From the NCBI RefSeq assembly GCF_001050015.1, contig NZ_CVTB01000166.1, positions 7,818 to 71,817 on the forward strand: a DNA stretch of 64,000 nucleotides, in the 5' to 3' direction. The notes beneath the pieces are model-generated. The model was not told the origin of the DNA, did not search any database, and saw nothing but the letters and a program-made list of their open reading frames with translations. Made by a program: the position numbers and the translations under genes. Origin of the DNA: Mycolicibacterium malmesburyense. GTDB lineage: Bacteria > Actinomycetota > Actinomycetes > Mycobacteriales > Mycobacteriaceae. Below are positions 20,109 to 26,993 of the stretch, one piece after another (position 1 is the first letter of the stretch; each line of letters starts with the position of its first letter).

Positions 20109-20469
20109 AAGGGCCTCAGCGCGTCTATGCGCTCCGTTTAATTGCGACATGAGGGTTTCATCGCGCGGATAAATCAGACGACCGTTACGGCGCTTCTAAG
20201 TCGCCATTGAGTCTCGAATTTTGAGCGATTACATTGGTCGTTACGCCCGCTGCGCGGTAAGTCAGCCGTCCGACAGGACGTTAAACAAGGAAGTGCCGAC
20301 GGGCCTCGTACGGATATCTCCAATAGAACTTCTCCCATGAGCGCATCCGTGCACTGCGCTATGACCCGCTGAAGCTTCACTCAGCGCGAGGCGATGGGAA
20401 ATTTGCTAAACCATACTCAATGAGCGTTCAGTGCCGAACTGCGCTCAAAACCATTGAAAGACTGGAGAA
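20109..20469. other. 361-base non-coding region before the capsid gene
   Basis: No convincing gene on either strand. A weak hairpin AGCGC (20118-20122)/GCGCT (20129-20133), followed by CCGTTTAATT, may end the upstream operon. Two similar segments, ACCGTTACGGCGC (around 20183) and GTCGTTACGCCCGC (around 20239), are present. GAGCGTTCAG and CTGCGCTC just upstream of the capsid Shine-Dalgarno can form a bulged stem. The region could hold the capsid promoter or a packaging site; neither is shown. Confidence 0.5.
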
Positions 20470-21303
20470 ATGACCAGTTTCGTTACTGTCAACTCGCCCA
20501 AGGCATGGGCGATGGACGTGCAGGGCATTGCGCCCGAGCAGGTAATTCCGCAGGCGCTCGTCCTGCAATGCACCACCAAGGGCGGCGAAGTCCACGGTGA
20601 TGCACCGATGGTTCGCGTACCTCGGATCAAGATCCTCGACGCGGGTTTCGTGCCTGAGGGTTCGGACATCCCGGAAAGCGATCCTGAACTGGGCGAGCTG
20701 TTGATCAAGACCGGCACCGTGGCCGAACTGATCAAGGTATCGAGGGACCAGCTCTCGCAGGACTCGGCCCAGGCGCTGATCTCCCACGAAATGAAGCGCT
20801 CGATGATCTATAAGGCGGACACGGCGTTTCTGACGCAACCCGCACCCGAGGCACCCGCCGAGTTCCCGCCGGGCGGCATTCTGAATTACGCGACGAACGC
20901 GGGCCCACTGACGGGGTCGCTCGATGCGCTCATCGACGCATTCGCCGCAATCGAGGCTCTGCCCGGTGGTGTGGTCACGCACATCCTGGCGCATCCCTCG
21001 GCGTATGCGACGCTGCGCCAGATCAAGAAGGCCACGGGATCGAACGAGCCGCTGCTTGGCGCTGGTACGCAAGCAGGCGAGAAGTCGCTGCTCGGTGTTC
21101 CTGTTCTGACCACTAACGCGTTGCCGGCTGACGGTGTGGTGGCGCTGGACAAGAACTACATCGTGTCGGCCTACACCCACCTGGAACTCGCTCGTTCCGA
21201 CGACTACTACTTCAACTCGATCTCGGTCGCGTTGCGTGCGTCGTTCCGGTTCGGTGCGGGGCTGCTCGACGCGCAGGCCGCGCAGGTCCTGACGGTCGAG
21301 TAG
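20470..21303 (+). CDS. HK97-fold major capsid protein
   Basis: 277-aa phage major capsid protein of the Phage_capsid (HK97) type. Supporting segments: the E-loop/P-domain style AGFVPEGSDIPESDPELGEL, VAELIKVSRDQLSQDSAQAL, the A-domain ILAHPSAYATLRQIKKATGS, and GVPVLTTNALPADGVVALDK. It lacks the roughly 100-residue N-terminal scaffold (delta) domain of HK97 gp5. ATG 20470 has a CTGGAG ribosome site. No portal, terminase, protease or tail gene accompanies it, and a strong terminator follows, so it is expressed alone. An encapsulin-like shell is a less likely alternative. Confidence 0.85.
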   Translation: MTSFVTVNSPKAWAMDVQGIAPEQVIPQALVLQCTTKGGEVHGDAPMVRVPRIKILDAGFVPEGSDIPESDPELGELLIKTGTVAELIKVSRDQLSQDSAQALISHEMKRSMIYKADTAFLTQPAPEAPAEFPPGGILNYATNAGPLTGSLDALIDAFAAIEALPGGVVTHILAHPSAYATLRQIKKATGSNEPLLGAGTQAGEKSLLGVPVLTTNALPADGVVALDKNYIVSAYTHLELARSDDYYFNSISVALRASFRFGAGLLDAQAAQVLTVE

Positions 21304-21365
21304 AACCTACAACCAAATACTCGCAGCATCGCAACCCCTGCACCCGGTGCGTATGCGCGACCTCG

Positions 21366-21403
21366 AAGGGCGATGCTCCCCAACCACGGGCATCGCCTTT
21401 CTT
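21366..21403 (+). terminator. Intrinsic terminator after the capsid gene
   Basis: AAGGGCGATGC (21366-21376) pairs with GCATCGCCTTT (21390-21400) through 11 positions including one G-T, with a 13-base loop, followed by CTT. It lies 63 bases after the capsid stop. Confidence 0.8.
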
Positions 21404-21529
21404 GGTGGATACGCAACGTGTCAGGTGTGAGCGGTACCTGCGAGCACGTACGTACGCGATGCACGGAAAGTACTGTGCTGCAATAGAATAGCTGTTTCGT
21501 TACGTCGCCATGTCTCTTAAAATTGAAGC

Positions 21530-21757
21530 ATGACAACGACCACCGCCTTCCTCGTATCCGACGACGAAGAGTCCGATCCGAACGAATACTTCGCCATGAC
21601 CGCCGACGCTGACGTTGCGCGAGAAGCCCTCGACGACATGCTCGCCGACGACTTCGACGTGACGACGCCTGTGTGGACATTGCTCGACGGGATTGACCCT
21701 GACCCCAACGTGCGCGTGTACAACGTGTCCGACCTCGCCATCGTGTACGTCTCATAA
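21530..21757 (+). CDS. Small highly acidic protein
   Basis: 75 aa with 18 Asp/Glu, two Arg and no Lys, net charge about -16 (for example VSDDEESDPNEYF and DDMLADDFDV). No family recognised. It has its own unit: a TAGAAT -10-like box at 21484-21489 upstream and a strong hairpin terminator 12 bases after the stop. Such charge is typical of DNA-mimic proteins (anti-restriction, anti-repressor) but also of small scaffold or decoration proteins. Role not shown. Confidence 0.6.
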   Translation: MTTTTAFLVSDDEESDPNEYFAMTADADVAREALDDMLADDFDVTTPVWTLLDGIDPDPNVRVYNVSDLAIVYVS

Positions 21758-21768
21758 TCCGAAACACC

Positions 21769-21801
21769 AAGGCCTGCATCCGATTGGGTGTGGGCTTTGT
21801 T
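21769..21801 (+). terminator. Intrinsic terminator after the acidic protein gene
   Basis: AAGGCCTGCATCC (21769-21781) pairs over 13 positions, with G-U wobbles, with GGGTGTGGGCTTT (21786-21798) around a 4-base GATT loop, followed by GTT. It closes the 21530-21757 unit before the second HNH gene. Confidence 0.7.
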
Positions 21802-21822
21802 GCGGATCGCCGGTCGTAACGT

Positions 21823-22188
21823 ATGCGCATGGGTATGACCAAGCACCAGCACAGGCGGCGTAAACCTCAGAGCCGCAACGCAAGTACAGGTCGGATGCAA
21901 GGACGCGGGTGGATGACCATTCGTGCGCGCATTCTCGAACGTGATGGGCATGTATGCCAGGCACGCGACGAGGGATGCGAGGGCGAGGCCGTCGAGGTGC
22001 ACCACATAGTGCCTATCGAATTAGGTGGCACGAACGAAGACGAGAACCTGACCAGTCTCTGCGGGACGTGCCACTACCGAGTCACGACCGAACAGCGCCA
22101 GGCACGTGCTGCACGCGTCAAAGCAGAGAAGCGCGACGCTGCACGGCGCAATCATCCTGGGCGAAAGGACCGCCACGACCCGGTATGA
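21823..22188 (+). CDS. HNH endonuclease (second copy)
   Basis: 121-aa HNH nuclease with C45, C52, H60, H61, N75, C80, C83 and H84 (VEVHHIVPIELGGTNEDEN, LTSLCGTCHY). The basic N terminus (KHQHRRRKPQSRN) may contact DNA. Its C terminus ARRNHPGRKDRHDPV matches the first HNH gene at 17793-18107. Three in-frame ATGs lie within five codons, so the start is uncertain by up to 12 bases. In HK97-like phages such a gene assists terminase; here it may do so with a helper's terminase. Confidence 0.85.
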   Translation: MRMGMTKHQHRRRKPQSRNASTGRMQGRGWMTIRARILERDGHVCQARDEGCEGEAVEVHHIVPIELGGTNEDENLTSLCGTCHYRVTTEQRQARAARVKAEKRDAARRNHPGRKDRHDPV

Positions 22189-22463
22189 GTTTGTACGTGG
22201 TCACGTGCCAGTTGACCGTGGGGGGCCACACCCCACCCTCCGCTTTCGCCCACCGTAGCGTCTTTGACGCTCGCACTGTGTACACGTTCCCCAGCTCGAA
22301 AAGGAAAGACTCGTACACCCTCGCGCTGGACCTGAACTTGTCGGCAGGGTGTCGTAATGTAGCACGTATGTTCGACCGAACACGGCAGGCGCGTCAGCCT
22401 CATGGATCCCCCTGGGGTTGCTACGCTCACGACCACAAATCGCGACACGCAGAAGGCGACTAA
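22185..22463 (+). CDS. Unknown small protein coupled to HNH
   Basis: 92-aa frame starting MSLYVVTCQLTVGG. The ATG overlaps the HNH stop (ATGA) and the TAA ends one base before the methyltransferase GTG. Tight spacing on both sides argues for a real coupled gene. No family recognised; the C-terminal 30 residues are H/R/G-rich and codon use there is poor, so it may instead be a leader. Confidence 0.35.
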   Translation: MSLYVVTCQLTVGGHTPPSAFAHRSVFDARTVYTFPSSKRKDSYTLALDLNLSAGCRNVARMFDRTRQARQPHGSPWGCYAHDHKSRHAEGD

Positions 22464-22464
22464 C

Positions 22465-23562
22465 GTGACCAACCGCGGTGAAGATCTCAAACGCATTCGC
22501 AACGCATTGGGCGACGCTGTCGCTGACGAGGCGGCAGACGCTCTCGTATGTATGGGCGACTCTCTGCAGCTGTTGCGGCGACTGCCAGATCAGTCTGTGA
22601 GCTTGATCGTGACCGATCCGCCCTACCACAGCACCAAGAAAAGCAACATCCAGAATGACACCGCGTTCCAGGAGGACGAGGAATTTCTGCAGTGGATTGA
22701 GCAATACACGGTCGAGTGGAAGCGGATACTCAAACGCAGTGGCACGCTATACCTCTTTTGCTCTAGTCAGATGTCAGCCCGTCTTGAAGTGATGATGGCG
22801 AACTACCTCCGGCCGATAAATCACGTCACTTGGACCAAGCCCAACGAACCCGGATACGACGGGTGGAAGGGCAAAATGAAGAAGGAAGCTCTGCGGACGT
22901 GGTACCCGCATTCTGAGCGCATCCTCGTCTTTGAACATGGTGGATACGGCACATGGGAGGCTTACCGCCGCTCACCAATGGGCGAGTACTTACTCGATTG
23001 TCGGAAGCGCGCGGGTATCTCGATGGTCCAACTGACTGAAGAGATCGGCGAGTACGGGAAGATCAATCGCGGTGGCGCGGTAGCGAATTGGGAAGCGGGA
23101 CGCAATATCCCGAGCCGCGAGCAGTATCGTAAGCTGGTCGACGCGCTGCGCGTATACGGCGTTACTCCGATGCTCGACTACAACGACCTCATTCGTCCAA
23201 TGCAAGTGAGCAAGGACATGCAGTTCACTGACGTCTGGGACTTCATGAGCGTCCGCCCCTTCAAGAACAAGCACCCGGCCGAGAAGCCGCAGGACATGCT
23301 TATGCACATCATCGAAGCATCAAGCTATCCCGGTGACATCGTGTTGGATTGTTTCTCCGGATCGGGCTCCACTGGTGTTGCTGCTTTACGACTGGGTCGT
23401 CGCGCTGTCTGTATGGAACTAGACGAGCTATGGGTCAAGCGGGCCGCTAAGGAAATCACCGAGGCACGACTCGACGCGGAGTATCAGCCGCCGAAGCGAG
23501 TTCACCACGGACGAAAGGACAGCGCCGACGAGGGGCTACCGCTCGACGGCCTCTTCGATTGA
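22465..23562 (+). CDS. DNA methyltransferase with inserted XRE-type HTH
   Basis: 365-aa amino-methyltransferase (N6-adenine or N4-cytosine). Motif IV TDPPYHS is near residues 50-56 and motif I VLDCFSGSGSTG near 293-304, the order of the beta class. Between them (about 172-234) sits an extra helix-turn-helix: MGEYLLDCRKRAGISMVQL, AVANWEAGRNIPSREQYRKL. GTG 22465 is preferred (AGAAGG upstream); an ATG at 22402 would overlap the preceding gene in another frame. It converges on, and overlaps by 27 bases, the nuclease gene, so the pair is a restriction-modification unit. The HTH could make the enzyme autoregulatory. Confidence 0.85.
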   Translation: MTNRGEDLKRIRNALGDAVADEAADALVCMGDSLQLLRRLPDQSVSLIVTDPPYHSTKKSNIQNDTAFQEDEEFLQWIEQYTVEWKRILKRSGTLYLFCSSQMSARLEVMMANYLRPINHVTWTKPNEPGYDGWKGKMKKEALRTWYPHSERILVFEHGGYGTWEAYRRSPMGEYLLDCRKRAGISMVQLTEEIGEYGKINRGGAVANWEAGRNIPSREQYRKLVDALRVYGVTPMLDYNDLIRPMQVSKDMQFTDVWDFMSVRPFKNKHPAEKPQDMLMHIIEASSYPGDIVLDCFSGSGSTGVAALRLGRRAVCMELDELWVKRAAKEITEARLDAEYQPPKRVHHGRKDSADEGLPLDGLFD

Positions 23563-24579
23563 TTCTTTCTCCTTGTCGATCGCGCCTGTGCCACCGTTGT
23601 TCTCGATCACGCGCTTCATCCAGTCCAAGGTAAATGGAATGCCCTTATCACCCGCTACCACATTGCAATGATGGTGTCCCCAGCCCAGGTTGTACGGTCG
23701 ATGCAGAAGCGAACCAGGACGTAGTTCCTCAATGTGGAACAGATTGATCGGTGTGATCTTGTTGTCCCAAGTCTCCCTACCTTCGACCTGCTCACTGCGC
23801 TGAATGAAGCCAACTGCCTCGACTAGTTCAAGACACAAGGGGCAGATCGTCCGGTGGCCGTCGTCAATGGCGCGAACTTGCCTCAGCCGGTCCCAATCAA
23901 GAAGGCCGGCTGACTCAGCTTCTGCGAGAATGCCTCTCGATCGCTGGGACGCGCCTTCGGGCGACATTCCCGCAGCGATAACGACGTCCAGCGCATCAAC
24001 GCATAGCCACACCAAAGCCTCTAGTTGAAGCTTCGTCGCTGCGATCGTCGTTGACGACGCGTACTCATAGTCTCGAATGCCAGCTCCGCGTACAGAGGAC
24101 TGAGCGTATCCCTCGGTGATGCTGGCGTCCCCATACGCCGTCGTAGCGTGAACACGCGCCACATACGTGCCGCCGAGCGGCGTACGCCGGGATGTAGCCG
24201 GCACAAACGGCTTCCCATTTGGCAAGGAAGTTTGACCCCCGTGCGCGTCCCATTGCGATTGTCGCTCGAAGAACAGCAGCGCATTGTCACCGATGCTAAG
24301 GCCGTTCTTCTCAAGTAGGGCATCAGCGTCAACATGGTCGAAATACCAATCTGGATCGACAAGGACGATGAAGCCGTTTTCATAGCCATCAGGTCCGTCG
24401 TCGGGCTTCGCGGACCGGTCGAACTGGCTGTGGCGGATGAGCACCGTGCTATTGCGGCTGACTCGGTTCTGAAACACCTCGTCGGTTTCGGCTCCGCGCG
24501 TCTGACCTGTTTTCGACAGCTTCATTTTCAGCCCTGCAGGTAGGGCCTCGTAAGGACTTCTCTTCCGCCGCGTAACCAC
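23536..24579 (-). CDS. BstXI-like restriction endonuclease
   Basis: 347-aa protein resembling the BstXI restriction endonuclease family from memory (KTGQTRGAETDEVFQNRVSR near the N terminus, a DWYFD segment, then a C-terminal zinc/HNH-like module). C246 and C249 (ICPLC), NLFHIEELRPG, HRPYNLGWGHHHCN (H302-H304, C305) form the likely metal site. GTG 24579 lacks a clear ribosome site; ATG 24525 (MKLSKTGQ) is an alternative. Convergent with the methyltransferase gene. It would cut unmethylated DNA, protecting the host or the element against other phages. BstXI itself recognises CCANNNNNNTGG; specificity here is unknown. Confidence 0.6.
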   Translation of the reverse strand: MVTRRKRSPYEALPAGLKMKLSKTGQTRGAETDEVFQNRVSRNSTVLIRHSQFDRSAKPDDGPDGYENGFIVLVDPDWYFDHVDADALLEKNGLSIGDNALLFFERQSQWDAHGGQTSLPNGKPFVPATSRRTPLGGTYVARVHATTAYGDASITEGYAQSSVRGAGIRDYEYASSTTIAATKLQLEALVWLCVDALDVVIAAGMSPEGASQRSRGILAEAESAGLLDWDRLRQVRAIDDGHRTICPLCLELVEAVGFIQRSEQVEGRETWDNKITPINLFHIEELRPGSLLHRPYNLGWGHHHCNVVAGDKGIPFTLDWMKRVIENNGGTGAIDKEKESIEEAVER

Positions 24580-24718
24580 GGCGACGATGATGCCACCGGA
24601 CGGACGACCCGCGTAAGAGGTCAGCGAGACCCATCCTGAATGCCGAAATACATCCGCGGTTGCTCAGCGCAAAGCCCCTCGTCCAAACATCAAGGCGCAG
24701 GGCTCAGCGGATCGCGGG

Positions 24719-24952
24719 TTACGCGGTGTTTGCGCGGTCGTCCTTCGCCTTCTTCGCAGCCTCACGCTCGGCAGTCCACTTCGTGAACTTCGCCTTCAGC
24801 GGAGCCACGTCCTTATTCGCAAACGTGTAGCGCGAGCCCGACCCGACGCCTTGCGACGTTGCGCGCAGGAACACGCGCAGGGTCTTGGGGTCGGTGCCCA
24901 GGCGTTCGGCGAGGGCCTTGGTGGACAGCGTGTTGTCGGCGGGTGTGGTCAT
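24719..24952 (-). CDS. Small HTH DNA-binding protein
   Basis: 77 aa. LSTKALAERLGTDPKTLRVFLRA forms a helix-turn-helix of a type common in mycobacteriophages, followed by a basic tail (KFTKWTAEREAAKKAKDDR). A strong AAAGGAG ribosome site precedes ATG 24952, and a good promoter lies at 24982-25010. It is upstream of and co-oriented with the nuclease gene, the place of a controller gene in restriction-modification systems, though it is not of the usual XRE C-protein type. Confidence 0.75.
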   Translation of the reverse strand: MTTPADNTLSTKALAERLGTDPKTLRVFLRATSQGVGSGSRYTFANKDVAPLKAKFTKWTAEREAAKKAKDDRANTA

Positions 24953-24981
24953 TGTCGTGCTCCTTTCGGTTGGGTGTGAGC

Positions 24982-25010
24982 ACGATAAGAGACTTCGTGC
25001 GCGAGTCCAA
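24982..25010 (-). promoter_or_regulatory. Promoter of the small HTH gene
   Basis: On the minus strand TTGGAC (25005-25010) and TATCGT (24982-24987) are separated by 17 bases. The predicted start is about 20-25 bases upstream of ATG 24952, leaving room for the AAAGGAG site. Confidence 0.6.
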
Positions 25011-25176
25011 AAGCCTCTGAGCGACACCGCAGTGACGACTTGTGTCGAAGTGCCTCGGGGCCTCGATCCCCTCGGTAGAGTCCCACCTGGGAAGAGGAAA
25101 CCCGTCCTGCGTGCGCGGCGGATAGACACTATCCATCACTCGGTGGGCAGTGCCCTACGCACGAAGGGAGAGAGTC

Positions 25177-25239
25177 ATGGAACCAACTTCTATGGCTCTC
25201 CTGCTGCTCATCCTCGTGGTGATCAGCCGGATTGTCTGA
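25177..25239 (+). CDS. Possible 20-aa hydrophobic membrane peptide
   Basis: Encodes MEPTSMALLLLILVVISRIV, one membrane-spanning stretch with a single Arg near the C terminus. AAGGGAGAGA before ATG 25177 is an unusually strong ribosome site. A perfect GGATAG-ACA-CTATCC palindrome lies 42 bases upstream (25120-25134). Tiny hydrophobic peptides in mobile elements are often type I toxins or lysis/membrane modulators. Coding status is not proven. Confidence 0.4.
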   Translation: MEPTSMALLLLILVVISRIV

Positions 25240-25302
25240 CCACCAGCGCCCGGCCGGAGTGATCCGACGGGCGTTCGGTCGTTCTACGGTGGGTGCACCA
25301 GC

Positions 25303-25322
25303 GTGTCACATGGGTGTCACAA
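25303..25322 (+). promoter_or_regulatory. Candidate integrase arm-type sites, right arm
   Basis: GTGTCACA (25303-25310) and GTGTCACAA (25314-25322), 11 bases apart, 105 bases inside the right att core. They mirror the doublet at 15753-15770 in the left arm, in the same orientation. Likely contacts for the integrase N-terminal domain or Xis. Inferred. Confidence 0.5.
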
Positions 25323-25426
25323 GTCGCGCCGAACCGGCTTGATGCGCGTCGGACGCGATCGAACGCCCGCTCCTGCAAGACGCGCGTAGATCGAACCGCG
25401 ATGAACACGGTTGACCTGCACTTATG

Positions 25427-25472
25427 TGCCTCCGGAGCAGAAGGCCGCAGGTTCGAATCCTGCCGGGGGCAC
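25427..25472 (+). repeat. att core at the right junction (attR), tRNA-Arg fragment
   Basis: Perfect copy of 15635-15680: the 3' 45 nt of tRNA-Arg plus one base. It lacks the 5' half of the tRNA and is not a functional gene. Confidence 0.95.
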
Positions 25473-25568
25473 CAGCATCAAAGCAATCGGCGGCTCAGCC
25501 GTGCGCCTTCCTTCTTCAACTCGCCGCGGCTCAGCGCGTATGGCGGAACTGCACGTGTTCGGATCGCG

Positions 25569-26459
25569 TCACAGCGGCAGAGTCGTACCGGTCTCCTTCT
25601 CGGCGAACTCCCACAACCTCCTGGCGTCGTCGTAATCGCACGCCACCGCGCCCCGGCCACTCAAGGTCGGCCCACCCTTCAGGCCGTACCTGCTGTCGAT
25701 GCCGACGTAGCTGCCGGGTGGGATCGGCTCGGTGATGCAGTACAGCGTCGGCGCCGCGCCCGCGTCGAGGTCGTTGGCGAGCACCCGGGCCACCCCCTTG
25801 ACCACTCTGTGAAACGCGGCCATCACCGGCTTTTCGGAGACGTTCGACAAGTTCGACGCCACCCACCCGGGATGCGTCAGGTAGCTGGTGATCGGCGACC
25901 CGGCTTCGCGCAGACGGCGATCGAGTTCGAGACCCCATAGCATCACCGCGAGCTTCGAACGGGCGTACGCCGGGAACGCCGACCACTTTCTCGTGCGCAG
26001 ATGCGGGTCGTCGAAGTTCAACGTCGCCGACTTGTGCGCGTCGGAGCCCACGTTGATGATTTTCGACCGCACCCGCCCGAAGAGCAGGTTCGTCAGCGCG
26101 AACGGCCCGAGGAAGTTGGTGCCGAGTGTCATTTCGAAGCCGTCCACGGTCTCGCGCCGGTTCTGCGCGACCAGGCCCGCGTTGTTGATGAGGATGTCGA
26201 CGTCGCCATCGAACAACTCGGGGAAGGCCTTCACCGACGACTGATCGGCCAGATCGAGTTTGACCACCGCCGTGTCCCCGCCCATCTCCGCCGCGCGTTG
26301 CGCGCCGAGCTCGACGTTGCGCACCGCGAGGATCACGTGGGCACCGGCCGCGGTCAGCGCCCGCGCCGTCGCCAGCCCGACCCCGTTCGTCGCGCCGGTG
26401 ACGATGATCCGTTTCCCGCTTAGATTGCCGAGCCGGCTCGGCGACCAGTTCGTAGCCAC
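25569..26459 (-). CDS. Short-chain dehydrogenase/reductase
   Basis: 296-aa SDR of the retinol-dehydrogenase/oxidoreductase type (Rossmann fold). Cofactor motif TGATNGVG (21-28), NNAG (92-95), catalytic S139, Y165 and K169 (AYARSK). An Arg after the second strand (AVRN) suggests NADP(H) preference. GTG start at 26459. First chromosomal gene beyond the integrated element; substrate unknown. Confidence 0.88.
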   Translation of the reverse strand: MATNWSPSRLGNLSGKRIIVTGATNGVGLATARALTAAGAHVILAVRNVELGAQRAAEMGGDTAVVKLDLADQSSVKAFPELFDGDVDILINNAGLVAQNRRETVDGFEMTLGTNFLGPFALTNLLFGRVRSKIINVGSDAHKSATLNFDDPHLRTRKWSAFPAYARSKLAVMLWGLELDRRLREAGSPITSYLTHPGWVASNLSNVSEKPVMAAFHRVVKGVARVLANDLDAGAAPTLYCITEPIPPGSYVGIDSRYGLKGGPTLSGRGAVACDYDDARRLWEFAEKETGTTLPL

Positions 26460-26533
26460 CGCATGAGGTTAGCGACGGTCCCGACCCCGGTAGTCGTTGA
26501 CACGACACATCGGTGCTGGTTGTCTACTCGCCG

Positions 26534-26977
26534 ATGAGCGACTCCGCCCGCGAGATCGAGAATCTCGTCTACGCCTATGCCGAGCGAATGGACGCCGGCG
26601 ACCTCGACGGCGTCGGCGCTCTGTTCGCCCGCGGGCGCATCCACGCCGTCGAGAACGGGCCGCCGGAGACGGTTTTCGAGGGTGCGACCCGGGCGCGAGA
26701 GATGTTCGAGATGGCCGTGCGCCTCTATGACGACGGCACGCCGAAGACCAAACACCTCACCACCAACGTGACGGTGGACGTCGACGAGGAAGCCGGTACC
26801 GCCCGCGGTAGCGCGTACTACTGCGTCACTCAGGCGACACCGGACCTACCGCTGCAGGCCATCGTGACCGGTCGCTATCGCGACACCTTCCACCGCATCG
26901 ACGGCACATGGTGGTTCGACAGCCGCACCATCTTCATCGACCAGGTCGGCGACACCAGCCACCACCTGAAGTTCTAG
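26534..26977 (+). CDS. SnoaL-like (NTF2-fold) protein
   Basis: 147-aa cone-fold protein of the SnoaL_4/NTF2-like group (IENLVYAYAERMDAGDLDGVGALF; GRYRDTFHRIDGTWWFDSRTIFIDQVGD). Members include dehydratases, isomerases and non-catalytic ligand binders; no specific role can be assigned. ATG 26534 is taken over an upstream in-frame ATG at 26513. Divergent from the SDR gene with a 74-base gap. Confidence 0.8.
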   Translation: MSDSAREIENLVYAYAERMDAGDLDGVGALFARGRIHAVENGPPETVFEGATRAREMFEMAVRLYDDGTPKTKHLTTNVTVDVDEEAGTARGSAYYCVTQATPDLPLQAIVTGRYRDTFHRIDGTWWFDSRTIFIDQVGDTSHHLKF

Positions 26978-26993
26978 GCGGGGACGCCCCGGG

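Larger units (their letters stand above)
15635..25472. mobile_element. Integrated phage-satellite-like element in tRNA-Arg
   Basis: The 9.8-kb segment is bounded by a 46-bp perfect direct repeat (15635-15680 and 25427-25472) of the tRNA-Arg 3' end. The integrase lies next to the intact tRNA. Gene content in order: int, XRE repressor, xis-like, HNH, RepA-like ATPase, iteron region, zinc-ribbon-like gene (frameshifted), 89-aa protein, lone HK97 capsid protein, acidic protein, second HNH, coupled small gene, methyltransferase, BstXI-like nuclease, HTH protein, 20-aa peptide. No terminase, portal, protease or tail genes exist. The segment is visibly less GC-rich than its flanks. Known satellites and phiRv1/phiRv2 offer the closest parallels; helper dependence is inference. 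Confidence 0.9.
25240..25568. other. Right end of the element and post-attR spacer
   Basis: No gene seen. The stretch holds the right-arm TGTCACA doublet (25303-25322), the att core (25427-25472) and 96 bases of chromosomal DNA before the SDR stop codon. Confidence 0.7.

Noticed and set aside
20420..20473. 17-codon frame ending in ATGA overlap with the capsid start
   Set aside because: No ribosome site, and such a short coincidence of stop and start is expected by chance. Kept only as a remark on the stem upstream of the capsid gene.
20470..21303. Encapsulin nanocompartment shell
   Set aside because: The N terminus and segments match phage capsid (Phage_capsid) rather than family 1 encapsulins, and no cargo enzyme gene is adjacent.
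25427..25472. A second tRNA-Arg gene
   Set aside because: Only the 3' 45 nt of the tRNA are present. The 5' acceptor strand and D arm are missing, so it is the att core copy.
15635..25472. Ordinary complete or decayed prophage
   Set aside because: Size, single intact capsid gene with terminator, intact int/xis/repressor and lack of any remnant of terminase, portal, tail or lysis genes fit a compact satellite better. A decayed prophage remains possible until relatives are compared.
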